Source: Fibrobacter succinogenes (GTDB taxonomy: Bacteria; Fibrobacterota; Fibrobacteria; Fibrobacterales; Fibrobacteraceae). From it: a stretch of 64,000 nucleotides of DNA. The stretch's first letter is position 1; the number at the start of each line of letters is the position of its first letter. Positions 43,567 through 52,164 of the stretch are shown here, one piece after another. The stretch is from assembly GCA_902800815.1 (NCBI GenBank), contig CADCGB010000009.1, positions 1 to 64,000 of the forward strand, read 5' to 3'. The notes below the pieces were generated by a model that was not told where the DNA came from, ran no database searches, and saw only the letters and a program-made list of their open reading frames with translations. Made by a program: the position numbers and the translations under genes.

Positions 43567-44442
43567 TTAATTGGCGGGAGTTTCCGCTGCATTACCCGTG
43601 GCACCGTCCACGGGTTTTTCTTTTGCATTTTCTGCGACGGGTTCTACTGCGCCAGTTTCCTCTTCCTTCTTCTCAACCTTCTTCAAGGTGAGCAAGTGCG
43701 CAAACGCATAAAGCGGAGAGACCCTTCCATCGGCGAACGCGTCGATGGTGTTTTTCACTTCATTATAAACCGTGGAGTCCGCACTAGCCTTGATGTTCAC
43801 GCCTCGGTAGCCCAAAACACGGAAAGTCTTGTTGTAGAAACTCTCGCGGAACTTCTTGAAGCGGGGTTGCATTACGTCGTTCATGATCATCTCGAGCGCA
43901 GTCTCCGTCTGTTCGGCATCGAGTTCAAACGTGCGGTACATCAGGCGAATGTGCTGCGGGATCGTCGTATCGGGGCTATCGAAATACGGGCGCATCACGT
44001 CAGCAGCGGCACGCGAGTCGGGGTAAGGACCTTTCGAAAGTCGAAGAGCAAAACTGACCGCCAGTCGCCACTGGTCCGGGAAAGTCTTGATAGCCCGGCG
44101 CATCACGATAAAGTCCGTAGTATCCTGCGTATCAATCGGGGTAACGCTACCGACAAAGTAATACGGCGTGTAGAACAGGCTATCGAGTTCGGTGCAGAGG
44201 TTCGCCACATGGCTCAGGTGGTCGTACTCCTTGCCCGAAAGGAAGCTCTCGCCCAGCGAGGTGAGTCCCTTGATCCACAAGAGCCCTGCAAACGAGGCTT
44301 TGTTCCCTGCAGCAAGGTACTTCACCGAAGACGACTTCGGCAAGAACGAATCCTCGGTAAACTTATCGGGCAGGGGCTTCGCAAAATTGAAGGCCACCGC
44401 GATGAGCGCAACCGCAAGGACTAGGGGAACAAGGAACCGCAT
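43567..44442 (-). CDS. Membrane-anchored helical protein of unknown function
   Basis: A 291-residue protein with an N-terminal membrane segment (about 4-20), then a helix-rich region resembling TPR-like repeats (SFAGLLWIKGLTSLGESFL, then YDHLSHVANLCTELDSLFYTPYYF). A Glu/Ala/Pro-rich tail (about 260-291) is likely disordered, with part of the plus-strand terminator encoded in it. No family is recognised. It is the last gene of the ispA-dxs-SpoU-pyrF run, 23 bases after pyrF. Confidence 0.7.
   Translation of the reverse strand: MRFLVPLVLAVALIAVAFNFAKPLPDKFTEDSFLPKSSSVKYLAAGNKASFAGLLWIKGLTSLGESFLSGKEYDHLSHVANLCTELDSLFYTPYYFVGSVTPIDTQDTTDFIVMRRAIKTFPDQWRLAVSFALRLSKGPYPDSRAAADVMRPYFDSPDTTIPQHIRLMYRTFELDAEQTETALEMIMNDVMQPRFKKFRESFYNKTFRVLGYRGVNIKASADSTVYNEVKNTIDAFADGRVSPLYAFAHLLTLKKVEKKEEETGAVEPVAENAKEKPVDGATGNAAETPAN
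43595..43623 (+). terminator. Terminator of GH74, inside the convergent gene
   Basis: CCCGTGG/CCACGGG stem (43595-43601 with 43608-43614) followed by TTTTTCTTTT. It lies 32 bases after the GH74 stop but within the last codons of the minus-strand gene, where it also codes for DGATGN-like residues. Confidence 0.8.
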
Positions 44443-44465
44443 GGGAAGCCAACCTTCGTGATAGT

Positions 44466-45353
44466 CTAGAAGTTACAGGCCTCGGCCAGCTTTTCGAGGG
44501 CATCGATGCAGTCATTCGCGAAATTCGCCGGCGTATTGTTGCGCTGCCAGGCAAAGTTCAGGCCGCTGCTGCTATTGAGCACGTGGAACTTGCGCTTGCC
44601 GCCACCGTTAGCGATTGCGGTAAGGACCGTCTTCGCATCGCCACCCTGCCCGCCGGGCACGCCCGGGATAGACACGCCCGGAATCAGGAACGGAATCTCG
44701 TGCTTCTTCGCCACCGTGTAGGCGGTAATCTGCTCGAGTTCTTCGGGGTGGGTCGCACCCACGACAGCGCCCAGGTAACCGAGGGAGCCATCCCATTCCA
44801 TAATCTTGTCGGCGACGGAGTAGAACGCCTGCGCATTGTCACGCGGGTCGTCACTGCGCACCACAGTCATGTCCTGGAAGTCATGAGCGCCCTTGTTGCT
44901 CGTACGGAGCAGCACGTACGCGCCGTTCTCGGAATTCTCGCGGATGAACGGGCCAACGGAATCAGCCCCCATCCAGGGCGAAACCGTAACCGCGTCAGCA
45001 CCATACACATCGTAGGCGGCGTTCGCGTATGCCGCACTCGACTTGCCGATATCGCCACGCTTCGCATCGAGAATCACCGGGATTCCCGCGCTCCTGTAGG
45101 CGGCAATGAGTTCCTGCAACACGAGCATCGCCTGCACGCTCACACACTCGTAATACGCGCTGTTCGGCTTCACCACCGCGGGCGTCACGTTACGCTTGAG
45201 CGCGCATTCCAGAATGTCGAGGTAAAAGCGCTTGATCTTTTCCTCGGCGCTCCCTTCAAGCGGAATGAGTTTCAGCACCGGGTCCATGCCGAGGCATACC
45301 GGGTTGCCGCACTGGGCAATACGCTGTTCGAGACGTGTATGGAAATTCGCCAT
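44466..45353 (-). CDS. pyrF: Orotidine 5'-phosphate decarboxylase
   Basis: A 295-residue enzyme that makes UMP from OMP, of the longer PyrF subgroup. The catalytic D-K-D network is in ILDAKRGDIGKSSAAYANAAYD; other motifs are CLGMDP near 19, AVVKPNSAYYE, VTVSPWMGADS and, near the end, FLIPGVSIPGVPGGQGGD. Start and upstream stop share TAATG, so translation is coupled to the SpoU gene. Nothing unusual is missing. Confidence 0.95.
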   Translation of the reverse strand: MANFHTRLEQRIAQCGNPVCLGMDPVLKLIPLEGSAEEKIKRFYLDILECALKRNVTPAVVKPNSAYYECVSVQAMLVLQELIAAYRSAGIPVILDAKRGDIGKSSAAYANAAYDVYGADAVTVSPWMGADSVGPFIRENSENGAYVLLRTSNKGAHDFQDMTVVRSDDPRDNAQAFYSVADKIMEWDGSLGYLGAVVGATHPEELEQITAYTVAKKHEIPFLIPGVSIPGVPGGQGGDAKTVLTAIANGGGKRKFHVLNSSSGLNFAWQRNNTPANFANDCIDALEKLAEACNF

Positions 45354-46597
45354 TACTTGAGTTCCTCCTGGATCTGGGCGGCCTCGTAACTGAGGATGCC
45401 GTGAGCCACAGAAACGTTGAGCGATTCAAGTTCGCTGCTCATCGGGATCTTGACCGTCTCGTCGGCAAGCTCGATGAAGTACGGGTTGGTACCTGCGCCC
45501 TCGTTACCCACGAGGAACGCCATCTTGCGGAGCTTGCGGGCGGGAATGTCGCGGAGGGTCTGCTTTGCATGCAGGTCGGTCGCGATAATCGTGTAGCCCT
45601 TGCTACGCAGGAAGTTGATATGGTCGATAAGGTCGATATCGAACTCGAAAGGCACGCGCAGGAAGGTTCCCGAGGAACCGCGCACCACCTTCGGGTTGAA
45701 CGGGCTTACCGTGCCACGGCCTAGCACCATGCCGTCGGAACCAAAGCCGAGGCTCGTGCGGAAGAGCGTGCCGAGGTTGCCCGGATCCTGCACGGCATCC
45801 ACGAGCGTAATCACGCTGCGGCTGGATTCGTATACAGGCTTGGTGTTCGCAATGCGGCAGTGAGCGATAATCCCCTGCGTGGTAACCGTAGAGGAAATCT
45901 GCTTCATCTTGTCGGCCTCGAGCACGTGAATCGTAATCTCGGCATCGTTAATCTTCTCGATGAGGGCTTCGTTCTCGAAGTCCTCGGCCACGTACACGGC
46001 GATGACGATTTCCCTGTGCTTGGTGACAAGTTCGTCCACAACGTGCACGCCTTCACCCAGGAATCGGCCTTCGCGTTCACGGCCCTTCTCGGTCGTGATG
46101 GCGAGGAGCTTGCGGAACCAGGGCGGGTTGCCGGCGCTTTCCGGGGCAGTTTCTGCCTGGGCGGCGCGGGCTTCGAGTGCGGCCTCGTCGATATTCTCGT
46201 CGACAACGGTTTCCTTCTGTTCGGGGCGCTGGCGGTAGACCGGAGCGTTCTCCACATCGTCAAACTTGCGGAACGGGCGGTCGCCACGCTTGCCAAAGCG
46301 GTCACCGAAACGTCCACCTTCGCGACGGCCGAACGGGCGGTCGCCAAAGCGGCGCGGGCGGCGTTCGCGGTCAAAGCGGCCTTCGCCTTCACCACGCCTG
46401 CCAAAATCTTCGCGCTTGCTGCCATCTTCACGCAGGCCACGCGGGCGGTCGTCCCTGCGGGTGCGGGGGCGGTCACCGAAATTCTTCTGCTCGCGGGAAT
46501 CGTCATCACGACGCGGACGGCGTTCGTCCTTCTTCTCGCTTACCCCGAACTTGCGGTCCAGAGTCATTCTCACTGTGCGCTTCTTTTCTTCGCTCAT
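45353..46597 (-). CDS. SpoU/TrmH family RNA 2'-O-methyltransferase with charged N-terminal extension
   Basis: A 414-residue protein. The first roughly 120 residues are an Arg/Asp/Gly-rich, low-complexity extension (RRDDRPRG and RRPRRFGDRPFGRRE). A SpoU substrate-binding domain follows and then the knotted methyltransferase: NLGTLFRTSLGFG, then FLVGNEGAGT and MSSELESLNVSVAHG, the three classical motifs. It likely methylates rRNA or tRNA, and the extension probably adds RNA affinity. The target is unknown. It overlaps dxs by 4 bases (ATGA) and pyrF by one. Confidence 0.88.
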   Translation of the reverse strand: MSEEKKRTVRMTLDRKFGVSEKKDERRPRRDDDSREQKNFGDRPRTRRDDRPRGLREDGSKREDFGRRGEGEGRFDRERRPRRFGDRPFGRREGGRFGDRFGKRGDRPFRKFDDVENAPVYRQRPEQKETVVDENIDEAALEARAAQAETAPESAGNPPWFRKLLAITTEKGREREGRFLGEGVHVVDELVTKHREIVIAVYVAEDFENEALIEKINDAEITIHVLEADKMKQISSTVTTQGIIAHCRIANTKPVYESSRSVITLVDAVQDPGNLGTLFRTSLGFGSDGMVLGRGTVSPFNPKVVRGSSGTFLRVPFEFDIDLIDHINFLRSKGYTIIATDLHAKQTLRDIPARKLRKMAFLVGNEGAGTNPYFIELADETVKIPMSSELESLNVSVAHGILSYEAAQIQEELK

Positions 46598-48462
46598 AGT
46601 CTTTCCATCAATTGCTTGGCGACGGATTCACCGTCTATTTTCAAGAGTTTGTACAGGTTCTGGATTTCGCCCTGTTCCACAAAACGGTCCGGAAGCCCGA
46701 AGCGGAACAACTTCTTGTCCGTAATTCCGAGATCGGCCATGAGTTCCATCACGGCGGAACCGTATCCGCCGATAAGGGTATTGTCTTCCAGAGTGACAAT
46801 GACCTTGTGGGTTTCGAACAGGCTGCGGTAGGTTTCCGTATCGAGCGGCTTTATGATTCGTGCATCCACAAGCGTGGGATTGTAGCCGTTTTCTTTAAGG
46901 ACCTTCGCAGTCTTCTTGAGTTCGTTTGTCATGAAGCCCGCCCCGAGGAGCAGGATATCCTTGCCCTGTTCAAGCACCTTCGGGAGTTTCGCGTCGAAGG
47001 GGCCTGCAGGCGGGAGGAGCGTTTCGGCAAGTGCCGTCCCGCGGGGATAGCGGATAGCGACAGGGCCTTCCATGTCGATGGAGGCGGTTATCATATCCCT
47101 GAGTTCGTTCTCGTTGCTGGGCGCCATGAGCGTAAGCCCCGGCACCGTACGCAGGAACGAAAGGTCGTACGCACCGTGGTGCGTAGGGCCGTCGGCGCCC
47201 ACGAGTCCAGCACGGTCGAGCACCAGCACCACATGCAGGTTCTGGAGCGCGATATCGTGCATAATCTGGTCGTAGGCACGCTGCATAAAGCTCGAATAGA
47301 TGGCAACCACGGGCACCACGCCATCGCAGGCAAGACCAGCGGCAAACGTCACCGCGTGTTCTTCCGCAATACCCACGTCTATCACGCGGTCGGGCAGTTC
47401 CTTCGCCACGATATCTAGACCGCAGCCCGTAGGCATCGCGGCCGTGATACCCATAATACGGTCGTCTTTTTTCGCCAGTTCCAGCAGGGTCTTCCCAAAC
47501 ACGCTCGTGAGCGAGGGGTTCGGCTTGCCCGGAGCAAGCGGGAGCCCGCTCTCGGGGTCGAACGGTCCCGTACCGTGGAACTTGGTCGGGTTCTTCTCGG
47601 CGGCATCGAGACCGCGGCCCTTCTCGGTAAGCACGTGCACAATGCACGGGCCGGGCTGCGACTTCACGCGTTCGAGAATCATGATAAGCTCGTTGATGTC
47701 GTGACCGTCAATGGGGCCAAAGTAGCGTATACCCAGGTCCTCGAAGAAGGCGCCGGGCTTCACCGCGTTCTTCGCGGCAGATTCCACCTGCAAGAAGAGG
47801 TCACGGAAACGGCGACCGAGAATGCCGGGCACACGTTTCATCAGGCGGTCCAGGTCAGAACGCATCTTGTTGTAGACCGGGTCCGAAATCACGCGGTTCA
47901 GGTACTTGCTGAACCCGCCCACGTTCGGGGCGATACTCATCCTGTTGTCGTTCAGGATGATGGTCATGTTCTGCTTCGAGATACCCGCGTTGTTCAGGGC
48001 CTCGAATGCCATACCGCCGGTCATGGAACCGTCACCGATGACGGCCACCACGTTGTTCTTGCGGTTAAAGTGGTTACGCGCTACTGCAAAGCCGAGAGCC
48101 GCAGAGATAGACGTAGTCGCATGGCCTGCGCCAAAGCAGTCGTACTCGCTCTCGTTACGCTTCAAAAAGCCCGAGATGCCGCCCTGCTGGCGGAGCGTCT
48201 CGAACCGGTCGTAACGGCCCGTCAATAGCTTGTGCACGTACGCCTGGTGACCCACGTCCCAGACAATCTTGTCTTCGGGAGCGTTGAACACGTAGTGCAG
48301 CGCAAGCGTGAGTTCCACGACACCCAGGCTAGAAGCCAAGTGCCCGCCGTGCTTAGAAACCTGCCCGATAATCGTATCGCGCACCTGCTTCGCAAGGCAG
48401 TTCAGTTCCTCGACGGAACAATGCTTTATGTCCTGGGGAGACTTTACGTCCTTAAGTTCCAT
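46594..48462 (-). CDS. dxs: 1-Deoxy-D-xylulose-5-phosphate synthase
   Basis: A 622-residue thiamine-diphosphate enzyme, first step of the MEP isoprenoid pathway. Motifs: GHLASSLGVVELTLALHY, WDVGHQAYVHKLLTGR, TPP-binding GDGSMTGGMAFEALNNAG, the transketolase catalytic Glu region GIAEEHAVTFAAGLA, and DRAGLVGADGPTHHGAYD. Full family length. It overlaps ispA by one base (TAATG), joining precursor supply and chain elongation in one operon. Confidence 0.96.
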   Translation of the reverse strand: MELKDVKSPQDIKHCSVEELNCLAKQVRDTIIGQVSKHGGHLASSLGVVELTLALHYVFNAPEDKIVWDVGHQAYVHKLLTGRYDRFETLRQQGGISGFLKRNESEYDCFGAGHATTSISAALGFAVARNHFNRKNNVVAVIGDGSMTGGMAFEALNNAGISKQNMTIILNDNRMSIAPNVGGFSKYLNRVISDPVYNKMRSDLDRLMKRVPGILGRRFRDLFLQVESAAKNAVKPGAFFEDLGIRYFGPIDGHDINELIMILERVKSQPGPCIVHVLTEKGRGLDAAEKNPTKFHGTGPFDPESGLPLAPGKPNPSLTSVFGKTLLELAKKDDRIMGITAAMPTGCGLDIVAKELPDRVIDVGIAEEHAVTFAAGLACDGVVPVVAIYSSFMQRAYDQIMHDIALQNLHVVLVLDRAGLVGADGPTHHGAYDLSFLRTVPGLTLMAPSNENELRDMITASIDMEGPVAIRYPRGTALAETLLPPAGPFDAKLPKVLEQGKDILLLGAGFMTNELKKTAKVLKENGYNPTLVDARIIKPLDTETYRSLFETHKVIVTLEDNTLIGGYGSAVMELMADLGITDKKLFRFGLPDRFVEQGEIQNLYKLLKIDGESVAKQLMERL

Positions 48463-49349
48463 TACTTGACCCGGGTAATGATGAATGCGGCAATAGAGCG
48501 GAGGATGGAGGTATCGCCCTCGAGGCCTTCAAGCGCCTTGAGCGATTCCTCGTAGAGTTCGTGGGCGCGCTCGCGGGACTTCTCGAGACCGACGATGGAG
48601 GGGTAAGTCGCCTTACCCTTCTCGATATCGGAACCGGCATCCTTGCCCAGTTCCTCCGTCGTGGAGACGATATCCAGGATGTCGTCCACAATCTGGAACG
48701 CAAGCCCGATGGAACGGCCGTAGTTACGGATGGCGGCAATAGACTTTTCGTCGGCACCGGCGAGCATCGCACCCACCTGGAGCGCGGCCTCGATAAGGGC
48801 TGCAGTCTTGTGGTAGTGGATGTAGTCGACCGTCTCAAGGTCAACCGTCTTGCCCTCGCACTCGATATCAGTCATCTCGCCACCGATCATGCCGTAGGTA
48901 CCCAGCAGGTGGGCAAGCACCTGTATTGCACGGGCATCACCCGCACGGCCCATCAGTTCAAACGCGAGCACGCAGAGGGCATCGCCCGCCATCACCGCGG
49001 TGGACTCGCCATACTTCTTGTGGTTCGTGAGCTTTCCACGGCGGTAGTCGTCGTTATCGACGCAAGGGAGGTCATCGTGAATAAGGCTGAACGTGTGGAG
49101 CATCTCGAGTGCAGATGTCGCGAGCCACACCTTGTCGCCCTTGCCACCGAACATATCGAAAGTCGCCTTGACCAAGGCGGGGCGCAGGCGTTTGCCGCCA
49201 GCAAACATCGAATAGCGCATAGCCTCGTGCAGACGGCACGGAGTCACATTTTCGGGCGGAAGATGTTCATCAAACTTCGCTTCCGCTTCTTTCGCAACGC
49301 GTGCGAGATATTCCTGCGCGACGGCAGATTCCTTTTCAAGATTTTCCAT
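48462..49349 (-). CDS. ispA: Polyprenyl diphosphate synthase (farnesyl/geranylgeranyl type)
   Basis: A 295-residue class I trans-prenyltransferase. The first Asp-rich motif is LIHDDLPCVDND (DDLPCVD), the second is FQIVDDILD, with GGKRLRPALVKATF near 50 and GGEMTDIE between. DDxx(xx)D with the two-residue insertion fits IspA-type enzymes, usually making farnesyl or geranylgeranyl diphosphate; the exact chain length cannot be settled here. It begins the operon with dxs. TATCTT plus six bases before the ATG suggests a leaderless transcript. Confidence 0.92.
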   Translation of the reverse strand: MENLEKESAVAQEYLARVAKEAEAKFDEHLPPENVTPCRLHEAMRYSMFAGGKRLRPALVKATFDMFGGKGDKVWLATSALEMLHTFSLIHDDLPCVDNDDYRRGKLTNHKKYGESTAVMAGDALCVLAFELMGRAGDARAIQVLAHLLGTYGMIGGEMTDIECEGKTVDLETVDYIHYHKTAALIEAALQVGAMLAGADEKSIAAIRNYGRSIGLAFQIVDDILDIVSTTEELGKDAGSDIEKGKATYPSIVGLEKSRERAHELYEESLKALEGLEGDTSILRSIAAFIITRVK

Positions 49350-49374
49350 AGCCCAAAGATACTTAAATTCGCGT
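49350..49374 (-). promoter_or_regulatory. Bacteroidota-like promoter of the ispA operon
   Basis: On the minus strand TTG, 20 bases, TATCTTTG, GGCT, ATG. TATCTTTG fits the Bacteroidota -7 box TAnnTTTG and TTG the -33 element. The hexamer TATCTT ends six bases before the ATG, so the A of the ATG would be +1. Confidence 0.5.
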
Positions 49375-49466
49375 TTACAAACAATGGTGGCAGTGGCTAA
49401 ATATCAATAAAATCACCAATTTTTGCACGCCATGGGCCGTTTAAGCAAGGCTAAGACAAGAGTGCC

Positions 49467-50393
49467 CTACTCATCCACCAAGACCTCTATTTTCTTGGTC
49501 TCACGGTCCTGTACGCATATCCCATCGCCGCACGGGAACAGGAGTCCCTGAACCGGGCGGCTTTCATTCCTGTCACGCACCTCATACGGCAACGTAAACT
49601 CCACAAAATTATTTCCGGTCCATCTAGCGCATTTGACGACCCACCCGTTCTGATCCGTATCATCCGGATCCGTGAAGTAGTAGTAACCGCAGCCAACGTC
49701 CCGCGCCGATGCGTTTACCCAAAATGAAAGGGACGTTCCCCAATGTCTATTCCATGACGAATCGAAAACAACCGTATATGGATCTCGCTTGCCTATGTAA
49801 TACGACAGAAACCGTGAACTGGCGACGAATTTATCGTGAAACAATGTACAATCGACAGCAAAGCCATGAGGATTCATATTTGCGTTAGGCTCAAAAAGAG
49901 TCCACCGGCACTTATCATCCAATAGCCAGAGGGTATCAATAAAATCGCGCTCGCCAAAATCGTCAGAACAGCCAACCACTAGCTTACTTTGGTCTAAAAC
50001 ACTAATGTCTTCAACTTTCTTCCCTCCCAGGGGACATGACCAAATGGCCTTATTCTTTTTAAGAACGATTATGGAATCACGAGTGCTATTTTTTTTCGCC
50101 CCCAGCAATCCCTTTCTTTGAGAGTGTTTTACACCTTTCAGATAATCCCTTTCCTGAAACAAGCAGTCTTGTTTGTATTCAAGGATAGACACTCCAGGGT
50201 CAAAAGCAGCAGGGCCTATCACATCCGATTCCTTACCGGTCTCTTTCTTGACATAGATTTTCCCGTCTATCTTTTCTACGGAAACGACACTCATCCGCTT
50301 TTTCTCCAGACACCTAAGGACCTTCACGATAGAAGGGTCCATCGCAAAGGACATCTGGAAAAGGACAAGGACTAGAAAAATCTTCCTAAACAT
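49467..50393 (-). CDS. Exported protein of unknown function
   Basis: A 308-residue protein with a signal peptide (MFRKIFLVLVLFQMSFAM). It holds at least eight Cys and alternating strands with repeated Trp (WTLFEPNANMNPHG, WVVKCARWTGN). Strand patterns suggest a beta-propeller-like fold, but no family is recognised. TTTGTATATATTTTAG lies just upstream, with a short leader lacking a Shine-Dalgarno. It is separated from neighbours and likely a single-gene unit. Confidence 0.65.
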   Translation of the reverse strand: MFRKIFLVLVLFQMSFAMDPSIVKVLRCLEKKRMSVVSVEKIDGKIYVKKETGKESDVIGPAAFDPGVSILEYKQDCLFQERDYLKGVKHSQRKGLLGAKKNSTRDSIIVLKKNKAIWSCPLGGKKVEDISVLDQSKLVVGCSDDFGERDFIDTLWLLDDKCRWTLFEPNANMNPHGFAVDCTLFHDKFVASSRFLSYYIGKRDPYTVVFDSSWNRHWGTSLSFWVNASARDVGCGYYYFTDPDDTDQNGWVVKCARWTGNNFVEFTLPYEVRDRNESRPVQGLLFPCGDGICVQDRETKKIEVLVDE

Positions 50394-50456
50394 AGCGTAC
50401 TAAAATATATACAAATTAAGTTCCTGATGCAAATGCGAAGGATGTGGAATGGTTAT

Positions 50457-50487
50457 AAAAAAAGAGATCCCCGGTCGAGCCGGGGAT
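50457..50487 (-). terminator. Terminator of the CBM11-like lipoprotein gene
   Basis: ATCCCCGG/CCGGGGAT stem (50467-50474 with 50480-50487), loop TCGAG, followed on the minus strand by CTCTTTTTTT. It begins about 28 bases beyond the stop codon. Confidence 0.85.
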
Positions 50488-50514
50488 GACAAATGCGTTG
50501 GCAATGACTGCGGG

Positions 50515-52164
50515 TTAGAACAGTGCGCCGTAGAGGATTACGTCGTCGATGTAGAACTCGGAACCGTCCTGCACAAAGATGTGGAACTGCTTGACCCAGC
50601 TCTTGACGCCGCTCCACGAAGTGAAGCAGGATTCCGTCGTCGCGGCACCCACGCAGAGTTCAGCCGGATTCACGCTGATGCGCTTCCAATCCTTGGAGAG
50701 AGAAATCCACTCGGTGGCGGCCTTCAGGTTCTTGCTCGGGTCGACATAGTTCTCGAGCGAAAGCCTGATGTTACCGTTACCCTTCGCGTAGAACACCACG
50801 GAATCGATCTCGGAGAACTTCATATTGTGTTCGAACGCGGTACCCACAAGCGCCCAGGCGTAATCGTCGTTGGCAAGCTTGTACGTGCCGTGGAACACGT
50901 TCGACTTGCGGGTCGAATCGTACACGATTCCTTCCTTCACGCTGTTTGCGGGCTTGATTTCGGTACCCTTCTTGAGACTATCCGTATTCAGGTACCAGCC
51001 TTCGCCACCATTCTCGAAATCCTGCAACACCTTCACCGGGTTCAGGAACTGCGTGCTGTTGGATTCCGCCACGGTGTTCCATTCCGCATAGAGGCTGTTC
51101 AGGCTATCGGCAGTCAAGAAGTATATCGGGAGCGAATCGCCCGCGGGCACGCTCGGGAGCACATAGGCGCCCACGTCATTAGTCTTCACAAGCACATCGA
51201 GCCCGTAGACACCTACCCAGAGGAACTCATCCACCGTGCGGAGCGTTACTTTACTCGAAACAGAGGCGGTCGCCGAAATCCATATGGTATCGAGATCCGG
51301 CAGGTCTTCCGCATCGAACACCTTCGAGAACGCAAACCCGTCAGAAACGACCGTCAGGCGGTATTCCCCCTTCTCGGGCCATTCCATGGTAAACCTGCCG
51401 TTCGCATCGGTGCGGACATCGGAATCCACCATCGCATTCTGGACTGCAAACTTTTCGACCTTCGCGTCGGCTGCACGGAGGGCGACCGTCGCGTATGCGG
51501 CAGGGGAACCATTCTTCTGAAGCACCACAACCTTGCCCTCATCGGGGTCCGGAGTGCGGTAGTCCTTCAGCACGGATTCACGGGGTTTCATGTACAGGGT
51601 CTCTTCGCCGAGGGATTCCTTGTAGTCACCGTCCACAAAGTACAGGCGCAGGGTATCGTTTGCCGGCAATGCCGGGAACGCGAACCAGCCGTTGGAATCG
51701 CTCTTCACGAGCACGTCGGTACCGAGCACGCCCACCCAGACATTGGAATTGCCCTCGGGCACGTCTACGACACCCGCCATCAGGGCGGTCGCCACCAGGT
51801 TCACCGTATCGGTAACAGCACCTTCGGTTTCTGCAAAGTCGCCGTGGGTAACAATCTTCGAGAATGCGACGCCGTCATGGACCACGGTCAGGCGGTACTT
51901 GCCATCGGCCGGGATCTTCACGTCAAATTGGCCATTTTCGTCAGCGTATGCGTCCGCCACCACCAAGGCATTCTCCTCGGCGGCCTGCTTGGCACGGAAG
52001 TCCACCTTACGCAATGCGACAGACGCGTAGGATGCGGGCCTGCCGTCAATAAGCGCAAGTCCGTTAGTTGTCTCGCTCCCGGGGCCCTTCGCAATATCGT
52101 CGGTTGCGGAAGAGCAGAACCAGGTAGCAAGAGCGACCGGTACTAGAAGAAGCAACTTTTTCAT
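50515..52164 (-). CDS. Lipoprotein with two regulatory-like repeats and CBM11-like domain
   Basis: A 549-residue lipoprotein (lipobox ATWFC, Cys17). Two repeats of a carboxypeptidase-regulatory-like beta-sandwich are seen (about 30-185 and 205-360): each has ASYASVALR or AAYATVALR, ADENGQFDV or TDANGRFTM, YRLTVVHDGVAFSK or YRLTVVSDGFAFSK, then WVGVLGTDVLVK or WVGVYGLDVLVK. The C-terminal part (about 385-549), with VLQDFENGGEGWYLNTD and IDSVVFYAKGNGNIRLSLE, resembles CBM11 domains that bind beta-glucans. It may sense or hold glucans at the cell surface. Its start overlaps the TIGR02147 gene by 4 bases. Confidence 0.8.
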   Translation of the reverse strand: MKKLLLLVPVALATWFCSSATDDIAKGPGSETTNGLALIDGRPASYASVALRKVDFRAKQAAEENALVVADAYADENGQFDVKIPADGKYRLTVVHDGVAFSKIVTHGDFAETEGAVTDTVNLVATALMAGVVDVPEGNSNVWVGVLGTDVLVKSDSNGWFAFPALPANDTLRLYFVDGDYKESLGEETLYMKPRESVLKDYRTPDPDEGKVVVLQKNGSPAAYATVALRAADAKVEKFAVQNAMVDSDVRTDANGRFTMEWPEKGEYRLTVVSDGFAFSKVFDAEDLPDLDTIWISATASVSSKVTLRTVDEFLWVGVYGLDVLVKTNDVGAYVLPSVPAGDSLPIYFLTADSLNSLYAEWNTVAESNSTQFLNPVKVLQDFENGGEGWYLNTDSLKKGTEIKPANSVKEGIVYDSTRKSNVFHGTYKLANDDYAWALVGTAFEHNMKFSEIDSVVFYAKGNGNIRLSLENYVDPSKNLKAATEWISLSKDWKRISVNPAELCVGAATTESCFTSWSGVKSWVKQFHIFVQDGSEFYIDDVILYGALF

